Below are positions 38,460 to 49,118 of a DNA stretch of 64,000 nt, one piece after another; position 1 is the stretch's first letter, and each line of letters begins with the position of its first letter. Position numbers and translations under genes: made by a program. Under the pieces are notes generated by a model. The model was not told the DNA's origin and made no database searches. It was given only the letters and a program-made list of their open reading frames with translations. Source of the DNA: Paracraurococcus sp042666655 (lineage in GTDB: Bacteria > Pseudomonadota > Alphaproteobacteria > Acetobacterales > Acetobacteraceae). The stretch spans positions 682,001 through 746,000 of the forward strand of contig NZ_JBHTDE010000001.1 in assembly GCF_042666655.1 (NCBI RefSeq), written 5' to 3'.

Positions 38460-40481
38460 ATGGCCGAGACCCTCGACCTGACCCAGTTCACCACCGTTTG
38501 GGACGAAAGCTTCGACAACGGGACGGGCATACTCAGCCGCACTTGGGGTCCCGGGATCGACACCAGCGTTGCCGGCCAGATCACCATTTCCAGCACGCCC
38601 GACAACCAGGATAGCGGCGCCATGGTCCCGCCCTCGGGTCCGGCAAACTCAGGGTACGGCTACGGGCTCTACAGCTTCACCCTGTCGATGGGGCAGGGCG
38701 ATGCCCCGGGGCCCTATGCGCTGCTGTGGCCGGGCACCGACGTATGGCCGGGCCCGGAACTCGACCTGATCGAGCTGCTGCCGGGCGGTACCGCCTACTC
38801 GACCATCCATTGGAAGGGCGCAGACGGGTCGAACCAGTTCAAGTCCTATTACATGGACGGGGTCGACGTGAAGCAGACCCACACCTACTCCATGCTGTGG
38901 CAGCACGGCCGGCTGACCGGCTTCGTCGACGGCGTGGAGATGTGGACGACCACCGACCACGTCCCGGCCGATTATGCGCATGGCGGCGAGAATTCGGCGC
39001 CCGGCATCGGCATGCAGACCTGGTGGTCGACGAATGCCCAGCACGGCAGCGGCTACGACAACACCATCACCCTCTATGACCTGGACTACCGCCAGGCCAA
39101 CAGCACCTTCACCGACGGCACGGGCCCCGGCACCGGGACCGGCGGAACCGGCGGCGGCACCGGGACCGGCGGCAGCGGCGGCACCGGGACCGGGACCGGG
39201 ACCGGCGGCAGCGGCGGCACCAAGCCGATCGTCCAGACCATCGGCAGCGGCAACGACAGCCTGGTCCTGAAGCTCAGCCAGGACGCCTGGCAGGGGAACG
39301 CCCAGTACACGGTCACCGTCGACGGCAAGCAGATCGGCGGCACGCTGACGGCGGGCGCCACCCAGGGCAGCGGCAACGACAGCCTCACCGTGAAGGGCGA
39401 CTTCGCCGCCGGCGCCCATTCGGTCACCGTCACCTTCCTGAACGACGCCTACGGCGGCAGTTCGGCCGCGGACCGCAACCTCTTCGTCGAGGGCGTCAGC
39501 TTCAACGGCACCGCCCTGGCCAGCGGCACCGCCGACCTGTTCTCGAACGGCGGCGCCTCCTTCGCCTTCAGCAAGGCGGCGGTCGCCAGCGTCGCCAGCA
39601 CCACGCCCGGCGACACTGCGCCGGCGGTCAAGTTCGGCAGCGCGCCGAGCTGGAACAAGACCGCCTGGGAAGGCCATCTCCCCTTCGGCGGCGCCGACTA
39701 CCACACCTTCGGCGCCACCGGCGTCTGGAACGACACCCCGGCCGTGGAGATGGCGCCGACGGCCTGGAAAGCCGGCTTCGCCAGCAAGCTCGCCTTCGAC
39801 AACTTCGTGCAGACCAACATCGACCTGCGCGCCGCCGGCAGCCAGGCGCTCGACGTCATGCTGGTCAGCGCCAAGCGGGGCACGGCCACCCTCGCCGACG
39901 GCAACGACCATGTCACCTGGGTGGCGCACAGCAACGGCGCCGGCGCTGCCGCCAACACCATGACCATCAAGACCGGCGCCGGGGACGACGTGGTCACGGT
40001 GACCGCCGCGGGCATCTCGCCGCTCGCGGACTACGACCGCGTCGGCAACGGCAGCCTGTACAACCCCGCCTATGACGGGCGCTATTCCATCGCCGACGTC
40101 ACCTTCGGCTCGGGCAAGGACAGCGTCACGGTCGAGGGCATGGCGAAGCTGGTGCTGCATGCCGGCAGCGGCGCGGCGACCGCGGTCGGCGGCGGCGGCA
40201 ACGACCTGTTCGACGCCGGCACCGGCACCGGCAACTTCACCGGCGGCGCGGGCAAGGACATCTTCGCCTTCAATGCCAAGGACGGGCATGCGGTGATCCA
40301 GGACTTCACCGCCGGCATCGACAAGCTGAAGTTCACCGGCCTGACCAGCGCCGACATCCATACCAAGGCGGCAACCGAGGGCGGCGTCTCCGGCCTGCTG
40401 GTCACCTATGACTCCGCCGGCGACAGCGTCTTCCTGGCGCATGTCACCAAGCTGGCCGCGGCGGACATGATGTTCGCCTGA
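38460..40481 (+). CDS. secreted GH16-like glycanase with CBM and RTX-like C-terminus
   Basis: 673-residue modular extracellular enzyme. Residues about 1-215 resemble glycoside hydrolase family 16 (beta-1,3/1,4-glucanases, exopolysaccharide depolymerases). The catalytic ExDxxE motif is present as ELDLIE at 100-105, with YSTIHWKG after it. A Gly/Thr/Ser linker (about 220-255) follows. A domain like the calcium-dependent xylan-binding modules comes next (TIGSGNDSLVLKLSQDAW..., about 259-360). The C-terminal part (about 500-673) contains GGGGNDLFDAG, GGAGKDIFAF and VIQDFTAGIDKL, as in RTX proteins exported by type I secretion. No signal peptide is present. The gene sits between obgE and proB, with its own long upstream region and two downstream hairpins. 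Confidence 0.85.
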   Translation: MAETLDLTQFTTVWDESFDNGTGILSRTWGPGIDTSVAGQITISSTPDNQDSGAMVPPSGPANSGYGYGLYSFTLSMGQGDAPGPYALLWPGTDVWPGPELDLIELLPGGTAYSTIHWKGADGSNQFKSYYMDGVDVKQTHTYSMLWQHGRLTGFVDGVEMWTTTDHVPADYAHGGENSAPGIGMQTWWSTNAQHGSGYDNTITLYDLDYRQANSTFTDGTGPGTGTGGTGGGTGTGGSGGTGTGTGTGGSGGTKPIVQTIGSGNDSLVLKLSQDAWQGNAQYTVTVDGKQIGGTLTAGATQGSGNDSLTVKGDFAAGAHSVTVTFLNDAYGGSSAADRNLFVEGVSFNGTALASGTADLFSNGGASFAFSKAAVASVASTTPGDTAPAVKFGSAPSWNKTAWEGHLPFGGADYHTFGATGVWNDTPAVEMAPTAWKAGFASKLAFDNFVQTNIDLRAAGSQALDVMLVSAKRGTATLADGNDHVTWVAHSNGAGAAANTMTIKTGAGDDVVTVTAAGISPLADYDRVGNGSLYNPAYDGRYSIADVTFGSGKDSVTVEGMAKLVLHAGSGAATAVGGGGNDLFDAGTGTGNFTGGAGKDIFAFNAKDGHAVIQDFTAGIDKLKFTGLTSADIHTKAATEGGVSGLLVTYDSAGDSVFLAHVTKLAAADMMFA

Positions 40482-40491
40482 CGCCGAGATC

Positions 40492-40515
40492 CTGCCGGGC
40501 CTGCGGGCCCGGCAG
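40492..40515 (+). terminator. hairpin after the GH16 gene (1)
   Basis: CTGCCGGGCC, loop TGCG, GGCCCGGCAG: a perfect 10-bp stem 10 bp after the stop codon. It lacks its own T-run and lies just before a second hairpin. Confidence 0.6.
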
Positions 40516-40523
40516 CCCATGAG

Positions 40524-40552
40524 GGGCGTCCCCGCGAGGGGGCGCCCTTTTC
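40524..40552 (+). terminator. rho-independent terminator after the GH16 gene (2)
   Basis: GGGCGTCCCC, loop GCGA, GGGGGCGCCC (one G-T wobble), followed by TTTTCC. It probably ends the GH16 transcript before proB. Confidence 0.8.
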
Positions 40553-40585
40553 CTTGTGCGGTCCCGGCATGCTATGCGCCCGCCC

Positions 40586-41731
40586 ATGCAATCCCTGGAC
40601 GACATCGCACCGGTGCTCCCCGCCTTGGCGGGTGCGCGGCGCGTGGTGGTGAAGATCGGCTCCGCCCTGGTGGTGGAGGAGAAGACCGCGGCGCCGCGCG
40701 CCGGCTGGCTGGCCAGCGTCGCGGCCGATGTCGCGGCCCTGCGCGCCCGCGGGACGGAGGTCATCCTGGTCTCCTCCGGCGCCATCGCGCTCGCCCGCCG
40801 CGCGCTCGGCCTGACCCGCAAGAAGCTGAAGCTGGAGGAGAAGCAGGCCGCCGCCGCGGTCGGCCAGATCCGCCTGGCCGGGGCCTGGGCGGATGCGCTC
40901 GCGGCCCAGGGGCTCGCGGCCGCGCAACTCCTCCTCACGCTGGAGGACAGCGAGGACCGCCGCCGCTACCTCAATGCCCGTGCCACCCTCGGCACCCTGC
41001 TCGAGCTCGGCTGCATCCCGGTGATCAACGAGAACGACACGGTGGCCACCGCCGAGATCCGCTTCGGCGACAACGACCGCCTGGCCGCCCGGGTGGCGGA
41101 GATGACCGGCGCCGACGTGCTGGTCCTGCTGTCCGACATCGACGGGCTCTACACCGCCGACCCGCGCCGCGACCCGGCCGCGGCACATCTGCCGGTGGTG
41201 GAGCGCATCACCGACGAGATCATGGCCATGGGGGGCGACCCGCCGCCCGGCTATTCCTCGGGCGGGATGCGTACCAAGCTGATCGCCGCCCGCATCGCCA
41301 CCGGCGCCGGCTGCGCCATGGCGATCGCCCTCGGCCAGCGCGACAACCCGCTGCGGGCGATCGAGGAGGGCGCGCGCTGCACCTGGTTCCTCGCCTCGCC
41401 CGAAGGGCGCTCCTCCCGCAAGCGCTGGATCGCCGGCTCGCTTGCCCCGCTCGGCAGCCTGGTGGTGGATGCCGGCGCCGCCCGCGCCTTGGCGCGCGGA
41501 TCATCGCTTCTGCCGGCCGGCGTCCGGGCGGTGGAGGGCAGTTTCCATCGCGGCGACCCGGTCAGCGTGCGGGACGAGACGGGGCGCGAGCTGGCGCGCG
41601 GCCTGGCCGCCTACGACATGGAGGACGCCCGCCAGATCGCCGGCCATCGCAGCGAGGAATTGGAGACGATCCTCGGCTGGCGCGGGCGCGACGAGATCGT
41701 CCACCGCGACGACCTGGTGCTGATGCCCTAG
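40586..41731 (+). CDS. proB: glutamate 5-kinase
   Basis: First enzyme of proline synthesis, phosphorylating L-glutamate. The 381-residue product from the ATG at 40586 (MQSLDDIAPVLPAL) has the amino-acid kinase domain (VVVKIGSALV, LVSSGAIALARR, PVINENDTVAT, VLLSDIDGLYTADP) and a C-terminal PUA domain (about 285-375). Upstream in-frame starts (GTG 40556, ATG 40574) add residues without family character. It normally follows obgE directly; here 2.8 kb intervenes. Its start lies about 35 bp after the terminator, so it must have a promoter close by or depend on read-through. Confidence 0.95.
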   Translation: MQSLDDIAPVLPALAGARRVVVKIGSALVVEEKTAAPRAGWLASVAADVAALRARGTEVILVSSGAIALARRALGLTRKKLKLEEKQAAAAVGQIRLAGAWADALAAQGLAAAQLLLTLEDSEDRRRYLNARATLGTLLELGCIPVINENDTVATAEIRFGDNDRLAARVAEMTGADVLVLLSDIDGLYTADPRRDPAAAHLPVVERITDEIMAMGGDPPPGYSSGGMRTKLIAARIATGAGCAMAIALGQRDNPLRAIEEGARCTWFLASPEGRSSRKRWIAGSLAPLGSLVVDAGAARALARGSSLLPAGVRAVEGSFHRGDPVSVRDETGRELARGLAAYDMEDARQIAGHRSEELETILGWRGRDEIVHRDDLVLMP

Positions 41732-41735
41732 CGGC

Positions 41736-42932
41736 TCAGCCGCGCGCCCAATTCGATGCCGCGCGCCCCGCCGCGACGCCGGTGCTGAAGCAGGCCTGCA
41801 GCAGGTAGCCGCCGGTCGGCGCCTCCCAGTCCAGCATCTCGCCGCAGGCGAAGACGCCGGGGTGGCGGCGCAGCATCAGATGTTCGTCCACCGCGTCCCA
41901 GCCCAGCCCGCCGGCCGAGGAGATGGCGCGGTCGAGCCCGATCGGCGCGGTCAGCGTGAGCGGCAGCGCCTTGACCAGGCGGGAGAGCGGCGCCGTGGCG
42001 CCGGCATGCAGGGCTTCCTGCACCAGGCCGATCGCTACCGGCGGCAGGCCGGCGCGGCGCAGGTGGTTGGCCAGCGACAGGGCGCCGCGCGGCCCGTCCA
42101 GCCGGGCGGCCAGCGCCGCGGCCTCGATGTCGGGCCGCAGGTCGAGCGCCAGGGTCACCGGGCCACCGGCCGCGATCGCTTCCCGCAGCGGGCCCGAGAG
42201 CGCATAGACCGCGCCTCCCTCGATCCCGGCCGCGGTCACCACCGCCTCGCCGCGCAGCGTCGTGCCGTTGTAGGACAGGGCGATGCGCTTCAGCGGCGCG
42301 CCGGCGAAGCGGCCACGGAAATGTTCCGACCAGGCGATGCGGAAGCCGCAATTGGCCGGGCGCAGCGGCGCCACCCCCTCCAGCAGCCCGGCCCAGGCGC
42401 CGTCCGAGCCGAGCCGCGGCCAGGAGGCGCCGCCGAGCGCCAGCACCGTCGCCGCCGGGCAGAGACGCACCGGCCCTTCCGGCGCATCGAAGGCCAGCGC
42501 GCCATCCTCCCAGCCGAGCCAGCGATGCCGCGAACGCAAGGTGACGCCGAGACCGGCGAGCCGGCCGAGCCAGGCGCGCAGCAGCGGCGAGGCCTTCATG
42601 ACCCGCGGGAAGACCCGGCCGGAACTGCCGACGAAGGTCTCCTGCTCCAGCCCCCCGGCCCAGGCGGAAAGGGCGGCGGGCGGGAAGGCCTCGACGAAGG
42701 GGGCCAGCCGGTGGCGCGCCGCGCCGTAGCGGGAGAGGAAGGCCGGCAGCGGTTCGGAATGCGTCAGGTTCAGCCCGCCGCGGCCGGCGATCAGCAGCTT
42801 GCGGGCGGGGGAGGGCATGCGGTCCAGCACGACGACCCGCGCCCCGCCCAGGGCGGCGACCTCCGCTGCCATGAGGCCGGCGGGGCCGGCGCCGAGGACC
42901 GCGACGAGGGGTTGGGCATGGTGTTCCGACAT
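41736..42932 (-). CDS. HI0933/BaiN-family flavoprotein (TIGR03862-like)
   Basis: 398-residue FAD-containing oxidoreductase-like protein. The N-terminal dinucleotide fold reads VAVLGAGPAGLMAAEVAAL and is followed by ARKLLIAGRGGLNLTHSE, the family hallmark. The C-terminal FAD contact is FACGEMLDWEAPTGGYLLQACFS-like (quoted in part: GEMLDWEAPTGGYLLQ). Biochemical roles are uncertain across the family. It is convergent with proB, the stops 4 bp apart, and its start lies next to a palindromic element. Confidence 0.9.
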   Translation of the reverse strand: MSEHHAQPLVAVLGAGPAGLMAAEVAALGGARVVVLDRMPSPARKLLIAGRGGLNLTHSEPLPAFLSRYGAARHRLAPFVEAFPPAALSAWAGGLEQETFVGSSGRVFPRVMKASPLLRAWLGRLAGLGVTLRSRHRWLGWEDGALAFDAPEGPVRLCPAATVLALGGASWPRLGSDGAWAGLLEGVAPLRPANCGFRIAWSEHFRGRFAGAPLKRIALSYNGTTLRGEAVVTAAGIEGGAVYALSGPLREAIAAGGPVTLALDLRPDIEAAALAARLDGPRGALSLANHLRRAGLPPVAIGLVQEALHAGATAPLSRLVKALPLTLTAPIGLDRAISSAGGLGWDAVDEHLMLRRHPGVFACGEMLDWEAPTGGYLLQACFSTGVAAGRAASNWARG

Positions 42933-42938
42933 TCGGCC

Positions 42939-42995
42939 TTCTAGAGCGGATCGCCGCAGGGCGGAAACGCCCGGAGGCCTGAATCTGCTCTGGAA
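42939..42995. repeat. palindromic intergenic element with internal GAAA hairpin
   Basis: Outer arms TTCTAGAGCGGATC (42939-42952) and GAATCTGCTCTGGAA (42981-42995) are imperfect inverted repeats. Inside, GGGCG (42959-42963) and CGCCC (42968-42972) form a perfect stem closed by a GAAA loop. It resembles the AGAGCGGATC-type intergenic palindromes seen in many high-GC alphaproteobacteria, from memory rather than a search. Confidence 0.6.
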
Positions 42996-43163
42996 TCAGT
43001 ACGCTAGACCATCCTCGGGCTTTCCTGTCAGCCTGGGGATAGGTCCGGGGCCGGTCGCGGCAGGGAAGCTGCCGCAGGATGGACCGGCGGCGGCAACGGC
43101 GCCGGTGAACCTTGGGGCCCGACGGCCGTTATCGCCGCCGAACCGAATGGGACGGAGAATCGG

Positions 43164-43538
43164 ATGGCCGACAGTTATTTTTCCAGCCTGCGCTCGGGCG
43201 CACGCGATGCGCGCGACAGCGCCGAGAATTACGGTCGCCGCGCCGCCGGCAGCCTGCGCGACACCGGCGAGCGTCTGCGTGACCGGGGCGAGGATGCCCG
43301 CGGCGAAGTCTCGCGCCTGTGGTCCGACCTCGAGGACCTGGTCGAGAAGCGGCTTGGTCCGGCGGCGTCCGAGGCTGGCCGTTCGGCCAGCCGCTACGCC
43401 GACCAGGGCCGCGACTTGGCGATGGATTATGCCGCGCAGCTGCGCGACGTGACCCGGTCGCGCCCGCTGGTGGCGATCGGCATCGCCGTTGCGGCGACCT
43501 GGGTCATCACCACGATGCTGCGCAGCAGCAAGCGCTGA
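43164..43538 (+). CDS. DUF883/YqjD-ElaB-like membrane-anchored helical protein
   Basis: 124-residue protein made almost entirely of charged amphipathic helix (many Arg, Asp and Glu; a likely coiled coil through residues 10-95) ending in one membrane span (VAIGIAVAATWVITTML) and a short basic tail. This matches the YqjD/ElaB class of C-tail-anchored inner-membrane proteins, some of which associate with ribosomes in stationary phase. Its gene is convergent with the Bug receptor, sharing a terminator. Confidence 0.75.
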   Translation: MADSYFSSLRSGARDARDSAENYGRRAAGSLRDTGERLRDRGEDARGEVSRLWSDLEDLVEKRLGPAASEAGRSASRYADQGRDLAMDYAAQLRDVTRSRPLVAIGIAVAATWVITTMLRSSKR

Positions 43539-43545
43539 CCGGATG

Positions 43546-43574
43546 GGCGCGGGGGGCTTGCCGCCCCCCGCGCC
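43546..43574. terminator. bidirectional terminator between convergent genes
   Basis: GGCGCGGGGGGC (43546-43557), loop TTGCC, GCCCCCCGCGCC (43563-43574): a perfect 12-bp stem filling the 35-bp gap between two convergent genes. T-runs are absent. Confidence 0.7.
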
Positions 43575-44542
43575 TAATCCAGCGTGATCCGCGCCGCCTG
43601 GGCCACCTCGGTCCAGCGCGCGATTTCGGCCTGCAGGTATTGCCCGAAGGCCGAGGCCGGCAGCGGCATGATCTGGGCGCCGATGCCCTCCAGCTTCGCC
43701 TGCACTTCGGGCAGGGCCAGCACTGCCCGGGTCGCGGCATCGATCCGCGCGACGACCGCGGGCGGCGTCTTGGCCGGGGCGAAAAGCCCGACCCAGATCC
43801 CCATCTCGAAGCCCGGCAGGGTTTCGGCCAGGGCCGGCACTGTTGGCAGGCCCGGCAGCCGCTGCGGCGCGCTGGTCGCCAGCGGCCGCACCTGGCCGCC
43901 CTGGGCCAGCGCCATCGCCGCGATCACCGGGTCGAACAGCACCTGCACCTGGCCGGCCACCAGCGCGGTCTCGGCCGGGGTGGTGCTGCGGAAGGGCACG
44001 TGCAGCAGGTCGATCCCGGCCTGCGCCTTGAACATCTCGGCCGCCAGGTGGCTGGAGGTGCCGTTGCCGCCGGACCCATAGGTGAGCTGCCCAGGCCTCG
44101 CCTTGGCCAGGGCGATCAGTCCGGCGAGGTCGGTGACCGGCAGGGATGGATGCACCAGCGGCAGGTTCGGCCCGGTCGCCACGCCGGAGACCGGGGCGAA
44201 GTCGCGCACCGGGTCGTAGGGCAGGCGGGCCCCGTAGAGCGGGACGTTCATCGCATGGGTGCTGATCGTGCCCATCAGCAATGTGTAGCCATCGGGCGCG
44301 CTGCGGGCGGCGGCCTCGGTGGCGATGATCCCGCCGGCGCCGGCGCGGTTGTCGATCACCAGCGGCTGGCCGAGCCGGGCGCCCAGGGGCTCGGCAATGA
44401 TCCGGCTGGCGATGTCGGTGGCGCCGCCCGGGGCGAAGCCGACCAGCAGCCGGATCGGCCGCTGCGGCCAGTCGGCCTGCGCCATTGCGCCGCCGGGCAG
44501 GGCCAGGGCCGCCGCCAACATGCTTCGCCGCCGGAACGCCAT
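43574..44542 (-). CDS. Bug-family tripartite tricarboxylate transporter receptor
   Basis: 322-residue periplasmic solute receptor. The signal sequence is MAFRRRSMLAAALALPGGAMA. The mature protein starts ADWPQRPIRLLVGFAPGGATD, and VIDNRAGAGGIIATE and YTLLMGTISTHAMN carry the ligand-contacting loops of the Bug family, which bind carboxylates and other small acids. The TctA and TctB membrane proteins are not adjacent, as is common for Bug paralogues. It is divergent from uvrB (101 bp between starts). Confidence 0.93.
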   Translation of the reverse strand: MAFRRRSMLAAALALPGGAMAQADWPQRPIRLLVGFAPGGATDIASRIIAEPLGARLGQPLVIDNRAGAGGIIATEAAARSAPDGYTLLMGTISTHAMNVPLYGARLPYDPVRDFAPVSGVATGPNLPLVHPSLPVTDLAGLIALAKARPGQLTYGSGGNGTSSHLAAEMFKAQAGIDLLHVPFRSTTPAETALVAGQVQVLFDPVIAAMALAQGGQVRPLATSAPQRLPGLPTVPALAETLPGFEMGIWVGLFAPAKTPPAVVARIDAATRAVLALPEVQAKLEGIGAQIMPLPASAFGQYLQAEIARWTEVAQAARITLD

Positions 44543-44643
44543 GCGCCGGTCCCTCCCGTGTTTGCCTCCGCCATGGCAGCATGGCCGCCACGCTTCGGCC
44601 AGCGCTCGACGCGGGTCGGCGGGCACCCAAGATAGGGCATACG

Positions 44644-46866
<2,223 letters not shown>

Positions 46867-46884
46867 CGGGGAACGCCCCGCCAT

Positions 46885-46917
46885 CCCCCCGCGTTCGCCT
46901 CGCGAACCGAGGGGGAC
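46885..46917. other. hairpin between uvrB and the SRPBCC gene
   Basis: GTTCGC (46893-46898), loop CTC, GCGAAC (46902-46907), flanked by CCCCCC and GGGGG runs that can extend the stem. A smaller GCGGGG/CCCCGC stem overlaps the uvrB stop at 46866-46881. A terminator or a structure near the next start codon (46925) is possible. Confidence 0.5.
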
Positions 46918-46924
46918 ATGTCCG

Positions 46925-47449
46925 ATGGGCGAATATACCGGCCGTATCGAGATCGCCCGGCCGCCGGACGAGGTCTTCGCCTTCCTCGCCGAGTTGCGCA
47001 ACATGCCGCGCTACCTGCCGACGGTGACCCATGTCGGCCCGCAGGGGCGCCACGAGCAGCACGACGACGTCGCGGTGGAGGGCGAGGCCGGTGGCCACCC
47101 CTACCACAACGATGGCTGGCTGAAGGCCGAGCCGGAGGCGCGGCGGATGCGCTGGGGTTCGCACACCATGAAGGATTATGGCGGCGCCCTGGCGGTGACG
47201 TCGGCCGCGGGCGGCGCGGTGATCGAGCTGACGCTCAGCCTGACCCCGAAGCCCGAGGTGGCGCAGCGGATGCAGGCGGAGCACGGCAGCGTCGACGCCG
47301 GGATGCGGCGCTCGGTCGACCGGACACTCGGCAGCATCAAGGCCTGCTGCGAGCAGGCCGACGCGCCGCCGCGCGACATCGCCAATGACGAGGACCCGGC
47401 GGAAGCCCGGCCCTTCGGCAGCAGCGCGACGCCGAATTCGGGCACCTGA
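46925..47449 (+). CDS. SRPBCC-family protein
   Basis: 174-residue protein with the START/Bet v1-like fold. The N-terminus reads YTGRIEIARPPDEVFAFLAE, the usual beginning of polyketide-cyclase-like SRPBCC proteins. The GWLKAEPEARRMRWGS and IELTLSLTPKP segments supply the sheet and long C-terminal helix, and an acidic, disordered tail ends the protein. It probably binds a hydrophobic ligand. Nothing in the context indicates which. Confidence 0.85.
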   Translation: MGEYTGRIEIARPPDEVFAFLAELRNMPRYLPTVTHVGPQGRHEQHDDVAVEGEAGGHPYHNDGWLKAEPEARRMRWGSHTMKDYGGALAVTSAAGGAVIELTLSLTPKPEVAQRMQAEHGSVDAGMRRSVDRTLGSIKACCEQADAPPRDIANDEDPAEARPFGSSATPNSGT

Positions 47450-47497
47450 CGCAGGACGCATGCCGCGGCGCGATGCCTGCTCGCGCCGGGCGGATCC

Positions 47498-47833
47498 TCA
47501 GCGGCCCAGCTCGATCCCGCACTCGCCCAGCAGCGACCCGGCGTTGCCGCCGGCGCGCTGTGCCACCTGCGCCACCTGCAACGCATCCTGCGGCTGCAGC
47601 GTCTTCACCAGGCAGCTGGTCAGCCCGACGGTATCCAGCGTCAGCCCGCCTGCGGCCAGGCATTTCGCCGCGGCACTCGCCGCCCGGCCGCAGAAGGCGC
47701 GCTTCTCCTCCGCCGTCTGCGGCCTGGACAGGCCGGGGATGGCATTGCCCAGGCCGGGGATGTTCGGCAGCCCCTGCGCGACGGCCGTTCCCACCAGCAG
47801 CGGTGCCATCACCAGGCCCCAGGCGATGCGCAT
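47498..47833 (-). CDS. small exported protein with paired cysteines
   Basis: 111-residue protein with a signal peptide (MRIAWGLVMAPLLVGTAVAQ) and a mature domain containing four Cys (AFCGRAA, AAKCLAA, TSCLVKT, LGECGIE), suggesting two disulfides in the periplasm. I do not recognise the family. I chose the ATG at 47833; an ATG at 47890 would put the signal 19 residues inward. It is divergent from the reductase gene (107 bp). Confidence 0.7.
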   Translation of the reverse strand: MRIAWGLVMAPLLVGTAVAQGLPNIPGLGNAIPGLSRPQTAEEKRAFCGRAASAAAKCLAAGGLTLDTVGLTSCLVKTLQPQDALQVAQVAQRAGGNAGSLLGECGIELGR

Positions 47834-47940
47834 GGCGATTCCTTCCGTTCGAACGGCGCGCACCGTCCTGCGCCGAGGCGCCCCGGTCAACCGGCCGCAC
47901 CCGGTTTCCCGGCGGCGGCTTTTCCGCTAGGACCCGCGGC

Positions 47941-48729
47941 GTGCCACCCCCATCCCCGATCCCCTCGAGCATCCCGCGCGCCGCGCTGGTCACCGGCGGC
48001 GCCCGGCGCCTTGGCCGCGCCATCGCGCTGGCGCTGGCCGAAGCCGGCTTCGACATCGCCGTCCACTATGCCGGCAGCCAGGCCGAGGCCGCGGAGACCG
48101 CCGCCGCCGTCCGGGCGCTCGGCCGCCGTGCCGTCACCCTGCAGGCCGACCTGGCGCGGGAGACGCAGGTCACGCCGCTGCTGCCCGCCGCCGCCGCCGC
48201 GCTCGGCCCGATCGGCGTGCTGGTGAACAACGCCAGCACCTTCGAGCGCGACGAGTGGCACGACGCCACCCGGGAAAGCTGGGACGCGCATATCGAGCCC
48301 AACCTCCGCGCTCCCTTCGTGCTCACCCAGGCCTTCGCCCGGGCGCTGCCGGATGCGGCGGAGGGCCTTGTGCTCAACATGCTGGACCAGCGGGTCTGGT
48401 CGCTGACGCCGCATTTCGTCTCCTACTCGGTGTCGAAGGCCGCGCTCTGGGCACTGACCCAGTCGATGGCGCTGGCGCTCGCCCCGCGCATCCGGGTCAA
48501 TGCCATCGGCCCCGGCCCCGCCTTGCCCAGCCCGCGGCAGAGCCAGGCGCAGTTCGACCGCCAGGCCGCGAGCGTCCCGCTGCGCCACGGCACCGGGCCG
48601 GAGGAGATCGGCCGTGCCGTGCTCGCCATCCTCGCCATGCCGGCGATGACCGGGCAGATGATCGCGCTCGATGGCGGGCAGCACCTGCAATGGTCGCCAA
48701 CCCCACCGGCCGCGGAGCCCGAGGAATGA
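47941..48729 (+). CDS. SDR oxidoreductase, FolM/pteridine-reductase-like
   Basis: 262-residue short-chain dehydrogenase. The cofactor motif TGGARRLG (about residues 19-26) has the Arg-containing form typical of NADPH-dependent pteridine reductases (FolM, PTR1). NNAS follows, and the catalytic YSVSK lies at about 163. It starts at a GTG and overlaps folB by 4 bp, which strongly supports a role in reduced-pterin (dihydromonapterin/tetrahydrofolate) metabolism. Substrate assignment is by family and linkage. Confidence 0.87.
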   Translation: MPPPSPIPSSIPRAALVTGGARRLGRAIALALAEAGFDIAVHYAGSQAEAAETAAAVRALGRRAVTLQADLARETQVTPLLPAAAAALGPIGVLVNNASTFERDEWHDATRESWDAHIEPNLRAPFVLTQAFARALPDAAEGLVLNMLDQRVWSLTPHFVSYSVSKAALWALTQSMALALAPRIRVNAIGPGPALPSPRQSQAQFDRQAASVPLRHGTGPEEIGRAVLAILAMPAMTGQMIALDGGQHLQWSPTPPAAEPEE

Positions 48730-49118
48730 GCTTCGCCCCGGATGCCGCCCGCGGCCTGCGCCTGGTCTTCGTCCGCGGCCTGTCGCTGCAGGCGCGGCTT
48801 GGCGTCTACCCGCATGAGAAGGCGGCGCCGCAGCGTGTCGTCGTGGGCGTGGAATTGGCGGTGGAAGACGATGCCGCGCCGCACGGAGTCGGCGCGGACG
48901 AACTGCGCCGGGTGGTGGATTATGAACGGGTGGTGAAGGCGGCACGCGCGGCCGCGGCCTCGGGCCACACACTTCTGGTGGAAACCCTGGCCGAGCGGAT
49001 CGCCGAGGCGGCATTGTCAGATTCGCGTGTGCAACGCGCCCGTGTCACCGTGGAAAAGCCGGACGCCTTTCCCGACGCCGCCGCCGTCGGGGTCGTGATC
49101 GAACGTATTCGCGGATGA
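48726..49118 (+). CDS. folB: dihydroneopterin aldolase
   Basis: 130-residue folate-pathway enzyme that cleaves 7,8-dihydroneopterin to 6-hydroxymethyl-dihydropterin and glycolaldehyde. The features are the N-terminal LVFVRGLSLQARLGVYPHEK, the central VVDYERVVKAA and the C-terminal VTVEKPDAFPDA containing the conserved Lys. The ATG overlaps the upstream reductase stop, so the two are translationally coupled. Confidence 0.94.
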   Translation: MSFAPDAARGLRLVFVRGLSLQARLGVYPHEKAAPQRVVVGVELAVEDDAAPHGVGADELRRVVDYERVVKAARAAAASGHTLLVETLAERIAEAALSDSRVQRARVTVEKPDAFPDAAAVGVVIERIRG

